Positions 15,386 to 21,780 of a stretch of 21,780 nucleotides of DNA are shown one piece after another. Below the pieces are notes generated by a model, which saw nothing but the letters and a program-made list of their open reading frames with translations, had not been told where the DNA came from and searched no databases. Where the stretch lies: contig JAYVSL010000275.1 of assembly GCA_043775355.1 (NCBI GenBank), positions 1 through 21,780 of the forward strand, read 5' to 3'. A program made the translations under genes and the position numbers. Each line of letters begins with the position of its first letter. The stretch's first letter is position 1. This DNA comes from BOG-1363 sp043775355 (GTDB taxonomy: Bacteria; Planctomycetota; UBA11346).

Positions 15386-17932
15386 TTAAAATACCGGTTC
15401 ATCATTTCCCGTAGCAACGGGAACGACATCTGTGACCCCAGGAATCGCGGTGGGTAAATTCGCTGCTTTCAGCGCCAAAGGCAACGCTGCGGCAATGGTC
15501 GTGCGCTGGGTGGTGATGTATTTGTCGCGCTCAACTTTTGCTGCACCAAGGTCCATCTCATCGTTACGCTGATGTTGCTGACGTTTCCCGAGCAAATCAT
15601 CAAGCGGTAAACTATAGGACATCTGACGGAACATCATGGCCGCGATATCGGCGATGCGCAGGTCTGCGGCTGGCGGCAATTGTTTTTGTTCGACTCCGTT
15701 GATCGTCCGCGTTCCCTGATGCGAGTATTGCTGAATCACATTTTTCGGCGCTGGGCGCTGATCGTTCAACAGCAGTCCCATTAATACCAGCGGCACCGCC
15801 GCACGTGCTCGCTTTTCCATATCCGGTTTTACTTCGCCGTTACTGAAATGGCTCATGCCATTTTGACGGTCTTCACCCCATAATGCGGTCAGTTCGTCTT
15901 GCATGCCCCACGACATCGAAACGACCGCGTTCAGTAAGCGCTCGCCATCATCGTCTTTGGCTGGTGCGGTAATAACGGCCATCACCCGATTGAGTCGGTC
16001 AGCCGTGGGATAACGCATAGTCAAGCGAAGCGCGTTGCGTAACTCAGACGAACCACCGCTAAAATCAGCCCCGGCCATCTCTTCTAAATCAACGTCTTCT
16101 TCATCCTCGCCCGACTGAGCAGGCTTTTCTTTTGCGCCCGTGGCCGGCGGCTTGGTCACTACCGCTGGCGGCTTCAAACTGTCGACCAACAGTGCGTCAA
16201 CGTGCGTGGGCTTGCCGTGTTCCTGATGCCAAGCCGCCAACACGGTACGTTGCCGACCACTCACCGGCCACGGCGCCACCACGGCGTCAAGCGCCTTGCT
16301 GGCTTTGGCAGCAAAAAGAATCTGTGCGAGCGCGACGGGCTCAGGATCTTTCGGTGCAGTTGTCGTCCAAAGTTTTGCCATATTCGCCAACAACTCAGCG
16401 CGATCTTTGTCACCAGCTTTAGTCACCAAGCGCGCAATATCCGTTACCGACATGGTACCAATCGCCCCCGCAAGCAGCTCGCTCAAGGGCTTTTTCTGAT
16501 TGGCCGCCCACCACGTTTGCAAAGCTTTTACCGTAGCGATGCGCTCTTCATCCGTCCATGGCGCCAACGGATCGCGAGCGATCAGCACCCGTGGATCACA
16601 GAAAAAACGCTCAGCCAGTGCGCGCAAAGCATTGTCGCCGACCGTGCGCACGAACTTACCGTCAACCCAACGGCTGGTCCGTTGGTCACCTGCCAAGGCG
16701 ACCAATTCACCAATGGGAACCGCCCGCAATCGTTTGAGTACCCGTGATGTGATGAATTGCTGCCGTTGCTCAGCGGGCATGTTCGCCACCATTTTTTGCA
16801 ACTCTTCCGCGCTCCCTTGGTCTTCATCCGCATCGTCGTTGGTCGACATGTGCATCTGTTGACCGTCGTTATCCCACCACGTCAACATGGTGACTAAATC
16901 GGCATCAGCGGCAATATCCGTCGCAATGGTAGCACGCTGCTGAAAGCGTGCGATCAGCGCCCGCAAAGCGACCGCGCCCACATCGCTATCGTCGATCATC
17001 GACAACGCCGCCGTCGCGGACTGTTGCGCGGTCATGCTGGGCAGCGGTTGTGGTTGCTGCTGCCAGCCCTGGTTTTCATCAACATACAAATGACCCACAA
17101 AATAGCGGATCGCTTGTCGGCGCAGCGTGAGTGCCGTAGGTGGCAAGGTCAGATTCTTCGTCTGCTGCATGCGCTTCGCTCGCTCTTGCCAGCGAGACTG
17201 CTGATCGTCTGGCATCAACTGCAAGACCGAGGCCTTGCCCGTAAAGACTGCGGCGGAATCTTCATCCCATAAATCATTGAGCGAACCAGAGAGAGCCATG
17301 TACTCGGCATTGGGAACCTGCAAACGCAACATGACCATCGCTGATAGGAAAAAATCGCCGTAGCCCTGGCTCAATACCACCAACTCTTTCGCCTTAAAAA
17401 TGGCACGCACCTTCTGCATTTCTCCCTCAGCAAAGTGCTTCTTTAGCTGCGCTTCTGCTTGTTCGATATTCCATTGCCTCATGTTCGGGCTTTTCGCACC
17501 CAACTCGACCAGTTTATCAGGAGCGACCGTTTCTAATTTACTGACATCTACCGCACCTTCGCCGCTGGTCGGCATTAGCCAACGAAGATTCATCAGTAAG
17601 CGACCATCGGCCAAGCGCAGGTGCAGACCATCATAACTTTGGTCCTGCGTGTGCGACGACGAACCAATTTTTCGGGTTATCTTGTGAGTAATTTTCCCAT
17701 GCATGAACGTCCCGCCCTTGGCATCGGGAACACCAGCGGCAATGGCGCGTTCGACCACCGCCATCAGTGCTTTTTTCTCCGCCTCAGGCATGGTCCACAC
17801 CGGAGCGGCAGCGATAGCAGCCGGCACCACCGCCGGAACCGTCGCCTCGCCCGCCAGTGCGCCCGGCAGTGCATACGCGGCCAGCGCAAGATTCAGTAAC
17901 GTGCAACTGAGAAAACGAAAAGACTGGCGCAT
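15386..17932 (-). CDS. Secreted protein of unknown function, paralog copy 1 (848 aa)
   Basis: I do not recognise the family by function. The ATG at 17932 has a strong GGAGCGGAG 6 nt upstream and begins a signal peptide (MRQSFRFLSCTLLNLALAA, likely cut ALA|GEA near residue 27). Residues 1-79 are about 87% identical to copy 2; later regions diverge more. Shared landmarks are GGTFM, DGLHLRLADGRLLMNLRWLMP, VGDNALRALA, and DPLAPWT followed by a WW pair (about residues 454-481), a pattern common in planctomycete helical-repeat proteins. A second helical motif, LRIADIAAMM, lies near residues 755-765. Unique to this copy is an acidic, Lys/Pro-rich linker at about 578-620 (GEDEEDVDLEEM). It is expected to be exported and soluble, perhaps a scaffold or sensor. 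It is the last gene before the moxR operon. Confidence 0.85.
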   Translation of the reverse strand: MRQSFRFLSCTLLNLALAAYALPGALAGEATVPAVVPAAIAAAPVWTMPEAEKKALMAVVERAIAAGVPDAKGGTFMHGKITHKITRKIGSSSHTQDQSYDGLHLRLADGRLLMNLRWLMPTSGEGAVDVSKLETVAPDKLVELGAKSPNMRQWNIEQAEAQLKKHFAEGEMQKVRAIFKAKELVVLSQGYGDFFLSAMVMLRLQVPNAEYMALSGSLNDLWDEDSAAVFTGKASVLQLMPDDQQSRWQERAKRMQQTKNLTLPPTALTLRRQAIRYFVGHLYVDENQGWQQQPQPLPSMTAQQSATAALSMIDDSDVGAVALRALIARFQQRATIATDIAADADLVTMLTWWDNDGQQMHMSTNDDADEDQGSAEELQKMVANMPAEQRQQFITSRVLKRLRAVPIGELVALAGDQRTSRWVDGKFVRTVGDNALRALAERFFCDPRVLIARDPLAPWTDEERIATVKALQTWWAANQKKPLSELLAGAIGTMSVTDIARLVTKAGDKDRAELLANMAKLWTTTAPKDPEPVALAQILFAAKASKALDAVVAPWPVSGRQRTVLAAWHQEHGKPTHVDALLVDSLKPPAVVTKPPATGAKEKPAQSGEDEEDVDLEEMAGADFSGGSSELRNALRLTMRYPTADRLNRVMAVITAPAKDDDGERLLNAVVSMSWGMQDELTALWGEDRQNGMSHFSNGEVKPDMEKRARAAVPLVLMGLLLNDQRPAPKNVIQQYSHQGTRTINGVEQKQLPPAADLRIADIAAMMFRQMSYSLPLDDLLGKRQQHQRNDEMDLGAAKVERDKYITTQRTTIAAALPLALKAANLPTAIPGVTDVVPVATGNDEPVF

Positions 17933-18036
17933 AATATTCTCCGCTCCCTGAAATGGGCGCGGTATGTATGCGCACTTCTCACGGCGTGCAAGCACCCAGA
18001 AAGAGGTCTGTTGGCGCCCTGAGATGCCCACGCCAT
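17933..18036 (-). repeat. Conserved leader block of paralog copy 1
   Basis: About 101 nt directly upstream of copy 1 differ from the leader of copy 2 (20661-20764) at only about 10 positions by eye. The block holds the ribosome binding site, a promoter candidate and a conserved stretch further upstream (aacagacctctttctgg on the minus strand). Both leaders are open in frame with the gene. Most of the base differences would change the encoded residue, so the conservation looks regulatory rather than protein-coding. Confidence 0.85.
17963..17991 (-). promoter_or_regulatory. Candidate sigma70 promoter for copy 1
   Basis: On the minus strand TTGCAC (17986-17991) and TACATA (17963-17968) are separated by 17 nt, about 30 nt upstream of the start codon. 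This would give a short 5' UTR containing the GGAG site. The same pair at the same spacing is present before copy 2. Both hexamers match the consensus only partly, so this is a prediction. Confidence 0.5.
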
Positions 18037-18110
18037 TCGCTGGCAGGTACGCCTAAGATCACGGCGAAAGCGACAGGCCAATGCGTATCAATTAGCGGAT
18101 CGACAGGCGC

Positions 18111-20660
18111 TCAATACAAAGGCACATCATTATCGATCGACGTGCGATCGACATCCGTGACGCCAGGAATCATGATCGGAAAATTCGCTGCTTCGAGCGC
18201 CGGTGGCAAGGCAGAGGCGATGAGAGCGCGTTGAATCGCGATAATTTTATCACGTACGGCTTTCGTGTCATTGAGACTGAACCTTGTCCATGAACGCTCT
18301 TTTTGCTGCACTCCCAAGAAATCGCTGAACGACTCGCTGCTCATGTCGCATATGAAATACGCAGCGATGTCGGCAATGCGAAGATCTGCTGGTGGCAGAA
18401 CCGCCTTTTCTTTTTGACTGTGAAATAATTTCCCGGTGACCGGGACGCTGTCTAGAAACGGTGCGTCACGTAAAAAATGACTTTTCACCAATTCCTCAGG
18501 TGCAGGATTTTGGTTGCCCAACAAAAGTCCCATGTGGGTCAATCGTACGACCAGACGGGCTCGCCGCTCCTTCTCCGGTTCATTTTCATTTCGCGGGACT
18601 CTTCGACCTGTCGGATCTTCTTTAAGATCCCACCACGCCATGAGCTCGGGGTTAGGGTCAAAATAACGCGACCTTCCTGATACCAGCCTTTCTGCCATCA
18701 GCGATCCCAAATCATGATCACCAATCCTGATATCGGCAGCCATCAAGCGCTGTAAACGTTCCAACGTGGGATACCAAGAGATCAAGTCGATGACCGACTC
18801 ATCATGATAAACAACCGAGCGATTGACGTATGCCCCACCTCCCAAATCAATCTTCCAGTCGCCTTTCTCCTCCATCTTCTCTGGTTTCAGGTATTCGTTC
18901 AGCAGCGCATTGATCGGGGCGCTGTTGTCGTGTTCCTCATGCCAAGCCGCCAGCAGGGCGCGTGGCCGACCAGCGACCGGCCACGTTGCGATGACGCTGT
19001 CGAGCACATGGCTCAGCTTGTCGGCAAAAAGAATCTGAGCGAGGCTAACAGGGTCAGGATCAATCGGCGGGACCGCTGACCACAACTTTGCAATGTGACC
19101 AAATAAAGAAATGCGGTCCTCGGCTTTCGTTTGCACGACCAAGCGGGCCACATCTTGGATCCTCATTTTATCAATCGCACCAGACAAAAGTTCGGCCAGC
19201 GGTTTTTTCTGATTCGTCTGCCACCAATCCTGCAATGCCCGAGCGGTGGCGAGCGCCTCTTGCTGAGTCCACGGCGCCAGCGGATCGCGACCAATCAACA
19301 CTCTCGGATCACAGCCGAAATGATAGGCCAGAGCACGCAACGCGTTGTCACCGATCGAATGCACGACTAACGATTCAACCCAACGGCTAACGCCCTGATC
19401 GCCCACCAAGTCGATTAAATCACTCACTGACGCCTGCTGCAAAAGCGGAGCGACCATGCGAATAATGACCTGCTGGAGCTCTTTATTTTGAAAACGTGAA
19501 AAAAGTTCTGCCGTCTCTTCTTCAGTATATCTGCTTTCTGGAACGTGATGGAATTGTGACAGCCAGTAAGAGCCATCGCCCCAGCGAAATATATCGAACA
19601 GGCCAGATTTCAGCGTGAGCTCCGCTGGAATAGACAGTCGCATTTCAAGGCGACCGACCAGCTGTCGCAACGCTGCCGAACCAACATCTACGTCATCAAT
19701 CAACGCCAGAGCGGCTACCCTCGACTGCTGTGGCGAAGGTGTCATAGCCGCCATTGGTCTACCCATTTCCTCGTCGTAGAGACTATTAATAAAACTCCAG
19801 ACCGCTTCTTTTCGCAAACAGGAAACGACTGAAGGCAGCCGCAGTCCGCTACGTTTTATCCTCCGCTCATTTTTATCATTCATCTGCTTTATATACATTT
19901 CGCTATGGTTCATGTGCTCGGTCATCAACGACAACGGCCTCTGTCTCCCCTCAGCGAAATCATCAACCTCACTCCGGTTCCACAGCCAAGAAACTGCGTT
20001 TTCGAGTGCGACGAGTTCGGCCTGGGGAACCTGCATGCGCAGCATGGCCATCGCTGCACTGAACGAATCGTAGGTCAGGCCACGAAGACCCGATACCGCT
20101 CTTATCGCACGTAACTTCGGTAACTCTGATTCGGCGTAGTGCGCCTTGTTCCATGCGTCCTCATCGTCGATGGATTGCTGCTGGGCAGCTAAATGCTTGG
20201 CGCCAAACTCAATGAGTTTATCGGGCGCGATGATTTCTAGCTTACTGATGTCAACCGCATCGGTTCCCGTGGTCGGCATGAGCCAGCGTAAATTCATTAA
20301 CAAGCGACCATCTGCCAGGCGCAGGTGAAGACCGTCCGCCTTCCGCTCTTCGTATTTTGTCTCCTGTTTTTCCCAGTAATTGACCATCATCAACTCACGC
20401 GATTTGACCTTATACGCTACTGATCCGTACATGAAGGTCCCGCCCTTGGCGTCGGGAAAACCAGCGGCGATGGCGCGTTCGACGACGGCAAGTAGTTCCT
20501 TTTTCTCCACCTCCGGCATGGTCCACACCAGCGCAGCAACGGTCGCAGCCGGCAGCACCGCCGGAACCGTCGCCTCACCCGCCAGCGCAACCGGCAGTGC
20601 ATACGCGGCCAACGCAAGATTCAGTAACGTGCAACTGAGAAAACGAAAAGACTGGCGCAT
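18111..20660 (-). CDS. Secreted protein of unknown function, paralog copy 2 (849 aa)
   Basis: A tandem paralog of the 848-aa protein downstream. The ATG at 20660 has GGAGCGGAG 6 nt upstream and starts an almost identical signal peptide (MRQSFRFLSCTLLNLALAA). Collinear shared motifs include DGLHLRLADGRLLMNLRWLMP, VSRWVESLVVHSIGDNALRA (given as shown), DPLAPWT, the WW pair, and LPPADLRIADIAA near the C-terminus. It differs from copy 1 in lacking the acidic linker; instead it has KPEKMEEKGDWKIDLGGGAY. It also has more aromatic and charged residues in the N-terminal third. The C-terminus (RTSIDNDVPLY) closely matches a short relic further upstream. The function is unknown. Signal peptide and helical motifs suggest an exported repeat-type protein with the same type of role but a different partner. 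Confidence 0.85.
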   Translation of the reverse strand: MRQSFRFLSCTLLNLALAAYALPVALAGEATVPAVLPAATVAALVWTMPEVEKKELLAVVERAIAAGFPDAKGGTFMYGSVAYKVKSRELMMVNYWEKQETKYEERKADGLHLRLADGRLLMNLRWLMPTTGTDAVDISKLEIIAPDKLIEFGAKHLAAQQQSIDDEDAWNKAHYAESELPKLRAIRAVSGLRGLTYDSFSAAMAMLRMQVPQAELVALENAVSWLWNRSEVDDFAEGRQRPLSLMTEHMNHSEMYIKQMNDKNERRIKRSGLRLPSVVSCLRKEAVWSFINSLYDEEMGRPMAAMTPSPQQSRVAALALIDDVDVGSAALRQLVGRLEMRLSIPAELTLKSGLFDIFRWGDGSYWLSQFHHVPESRYTEEETAELFSRFQNKELQQVIIRMVAPLLQQASVSDLIDLVGDQGVSRWVESLVVHSIGDNALRALAYHFGCDPRVLIGRDPLAPWTQQEALATARALQDWWQTNQKKPLAELLSGAIDKMRIQDVARLVVQTKAEDRISLFGHIAKLWSAVPPIDPDPVSLAQILFADKLSHVLDSVIATWPVAGRPRALLAAWHEEHDNSAPINALLNEYLKPEKMEEKGDWKIDLGGGAYVNRSVVYHDESVIDLISWYPTLERLQRLMAADIRIGDHDLGSLMAERLVSGRSRYFDPNPELMAWWDLKEDPTGRRVPRNENEPEKERRARLVVRLTHMGLLLGNQNPAPEELVKSHFLRDAPFLDSVPVTGKLFHSQKEKAVLPPADLRIADIAAYFICDMSSESFSDFLGVQQKERSWTRFSLNDTKAVRDKIIAIQRALIASALPPALEAANFPIMIPGVTDVDRTSIDNDVPLY

Positions 20661-20764
20661 AATAATCTCCGCTCCCTGAAATGGGCGCGATAGATATGCG
20701 CACATCTCATGGCATGCAAGCATCCAGAAAGAGGTCTGTTGGCGGCCTGAGATACCCACGCGGT
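20661..20764 (-). repeat. Conserved leader block of paralog copy 2
   Basis: This is the counterpart of 17933-18036, offset by exactly 2728 bp and about 90% identical by eye. It contains the same ribosome binding site, promoter-like pair and upstream conserved stretch. The remaining spacer between this block and the upstream stop is poorly conserved but has the same length in both copies. Confidence 0.85.
20691..20719 (-). promoter_or_regulatory. Candidate sigma70 promoter for copy 2
   Basis: On the minus strand TTGCAT (20714-20719) and TATCTA (20691-20696) are separated by 17 nt. The layout matches the candidate before copy 1. A partial palindrome centred on tgcgca (20695-20708 region) lies in the spacer and might bind a regulator. 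Confidence 0.5.
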
Positions 20765-20838
20765 TACCGACTGTTGTGCCTGTGCTCGCCAGTTGAAACC
20801 ATATGCCATCGCGCATCAGTCAGCGGAGGAACATGTGC

Positions 20839-20874
20839 TCAATACCAAGGCGCATCATTATCAATCGCGGTACG
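20839..20874 (-). pseudogene. Relic C-terminus of a third paralog copy
   Basis: The minus strand reads RTAIDNDAPWY then stop, against RTSIDNDVPLY then stop in copy 2 (8 of 11 residues identical). The stop codon is 2728 bp from the copy 2 stop, exactly the start-to-start distance, and the nucleotide match continues a little way past the stop. Upstream of about 20875 the similarity ends. The rest of the copy has been lost, or replaced by the sequence leading to the small secreted gene. Confidence 0.7.
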
Positions 20875-20965
20875 ACCTGCTGGCGGCAGGGCCATATTTT
20901 TTCTTGCGGACGAAATCGCCATTACCAATTTTGATCAAATCCGTGAGCCTGAGATTTTTTTCGGC

Positions 20966-21493
20966 TCATTTCTCCGCTGTCTTGCTGGCAGCAAATGACT
21001 TCGCGAACGCGAGGAACGCGGCTTCTTGCGCATCAATCGCCGCCGGTGCGGCTTGGATTTTCACGAACCACGTCCGCTCGCCTTTTACATCTTTGATGGC
21101 GGCACCGAGCATATGTTGAGATTCACCCTTCAGGCGCATGGTGCTGCCGTTGAAACCGGGGTTTTCGAACGACTGAACGTTGGCGGCGAGTTGATCCTGC
21201 GTCAGCGCGTCCAATCCCACTTGCCGACGCCAACGATTGACGTTGCCAAGTAAGCCGCCGACATCGCCTGGGAAAACGGAGACCGCCACTTCGACCTTAT
21301 TGGCACCTTCGCCAGCGCTGTAGGTGGCGACACGCATCGGCTTCTCGGCCTCAAGTTTAGTCCATCCAGCAGGGACAACCCATGCTGGCGGCGCTTCCTC
21401 AGCCACCAATGCCTGAGCGATGCCAAAAAACAGGAACACGCCAAGTAAACAGCGCGTTACAACACTGCCGACAGAAGATAATACGTTCGACAT
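20966..21493 (-). CDS. Small secreted protein, family seen in PVC bacteria (175 aa)
   Basis: The ATG at 21493 has AAAGGA about 10 nt upstream and begins a signal peptide (MSNVLSSVGSVVTRCLLGVF, likely cut LVA|EEA). The mature part starts with AWVVPAGWTKLEAEKPMRVA and contains VSVFPGDVGGLLGNVNRWRRQ (split: VSVFPGDVGG, LLGNVNRWRRQVGL), then TWFVKIQ and an AAFLAFAKSF helix. I know proteins with this order (a W-x-VP start, a DVGG-NVNRWR core, a TWF-K strand and an amphipathic C-terminal helix) from planctomycetes and relatives, sometimes near cytochrome genes. No enzymatic activity is established. It is expected to be a soluble or envelope-associated exported protein. It is separated by 305 nt from the paralog genes, so it is probably transcribed on its own or reads through. 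Confidence 0.8.
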   Translation of the reverse strand: MSNVLSSVGSVVTRCLLGVFLFFGIAQALVAEEAPPAWVVPAGWTKLEAEKPMRVATYSAGEGANKVEVAVSVFPGDVGGLLGNVNRWRRQVGLDALTQDQLAANVQSFENPGFNGSTMRLKGESQHMLGAAIKDVKGERTWFVKIQAAPAAIDAQEAAFLAFAKSFAASKTAEK

Positions 21494-21780
21494 GATAAGA
21501 TTCCTTTGAGGTGATGCGAGCCGCGCTACAGGTTGACCGTGCCGGTTGCCAATGATGGGCGGCAGAGTCTTACCCAGTCGCCATGGTTCAACTGCGTTCT
21601 CTCGCCTGCATGAACACACCATCCAGAAAATCCTGACGGCGAAGACCGCCTCCTCACGTCGTTACTCGTTTGTTACCAAACATCAGGGCCCCGGATCCCC
21701 TATTCCAGTCCAGTCGCAGGCTGAGTCGCTGATCGCGCGGCAATCGCCGTCGATTCCACACTGACTCGTCTGGGCCACCG
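21494..21780. other. Upstream region of the small secreted gene
   Basis: These 287 nt reach the window end. Only the ribosome binding site next to the 21493 start is clear. Weak -35/-10-like pairs can be found on the minus strand, but none is convincing. The plus-strand open frame at 21546-21764 has no recognisable product or ribosome binding site. Confidence 0.4.

Larger units (their letters stand above)
20661..20965. other. Intergenic region (305 nt) upstream of copy 2
   Basis: This gap carries, from right to left, a T-rich stretch downstream of the small secreted protein gene, the relic C-terminus of a third paralog (20839-20874), a poorly conserved spacer, and the conserved leader with its promoter. 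Part of a 6-bp inverted repeat (20944-20949 with 20963-20968) overlaps the preceding stop codon. It could form a weak 3'-end hairpin. Confidence 0.6.

Noticed and set aside
16202..16747. 181-codon plus-strand open frame inside paralog copy 1
   Set aside because: The minus-strand gene has a signal peptide, ribosome binding site and a collinear paralog; this frame is its shadow.
17933..18031. N-terminal extension of copy 1 (and the like for copy 2) through the leader
   Set aside because: Both leaders are open in frame, but most base differences would change residues, the signal peptide begins at the internal Met, and a strong GGAG site sits just before it.
20944..20968. Inverted repeat at the end of the small secreted gene as a strong terminator
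   Set aside because: The stem is only 6 bp with a 13-nt loop and overlaps the stop codon; the T-run lies in the loop.
1..21780. CRISPR arrays, tRNA or rRNA genes, transposases, phage genes
   Set aside because: No regularly spaced direct repeats, no cloverleaf or rRNA-like sequence, and no integrase, transposase or phage motifs were seen.

Overview
All twelve genes I can support lie on the minus strand, so the window reads right to left. The DNA is moderately GC-rich. Secreted and membrane proteins dominate, together with a MoxR / DUF58 / BatA-like / VWA / DUF4159 gene set, HEAT-type repeat proteins and a CxxCH cytochrome. This suggests a bacterium of the PVC superphylum, most likely Planctomycetota, with Verrucomicrobiota as the alternative. 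That is inferred from gene content, because there is no rRNA or other marker gene here.

Right part (about 21.5 to 15.4 kb): a small secreted protein of 175 aa (20966-21493) is followed by two tandem paralogous secreted proteins of 849 and 848 aa (18111-20660 and 15386-17932). Their start codons and their upstream stop codons are offset by exactly 2728 bp. Each copy has a nearly identical leader of about 100 bp with a possible sigma70-type promoter. A short relic of a third copy (about 20839-20874) lies just upstream of the first intact one. I do not recognise the function; both copies carry helical-repeat-like motifs.

Middle and left part (15.26 to 0.3 kb): one long, tightly coupled nine-gene operon. 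It begins with a MoxR AAA+ ATPase, then DUF58, a BatA-like VWA membrane protein, a second VWA-like membrane protein and a large three-TM coiled-coil membrane protein. It continues with a DUF4159 protein, a tetraheme cytochrome c with a degenerate metallophosphatase-like domain, a secreted thioredoxin-like protein with a CVWC site, and a 1205-aa secreted HEAT-repeat protein. Junctions are ATGA/GTGA overlaps, a TAATG overlap, a 14-nt overlap, or gaps of at most 8 nt. The MoxR/VWA part is probably a chaperone-like machine for assembling or activating envelope proteins. The fused redox tail (cytochrome plus thioredoxin) suggests that its client or signal involves electron transfer or disulphide chemistry. 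That functional link is inference.

Non-coding items worth attention are the conserved leaders, a (agaaag)5 simple repeat just upstream of moxR, a 21-bp perfect inverted repeat at the left end, and coding-like sequence in a second frame past the stop of the HEAT gene. I found no tRNA, rRNA, CRISPR array or transposase.
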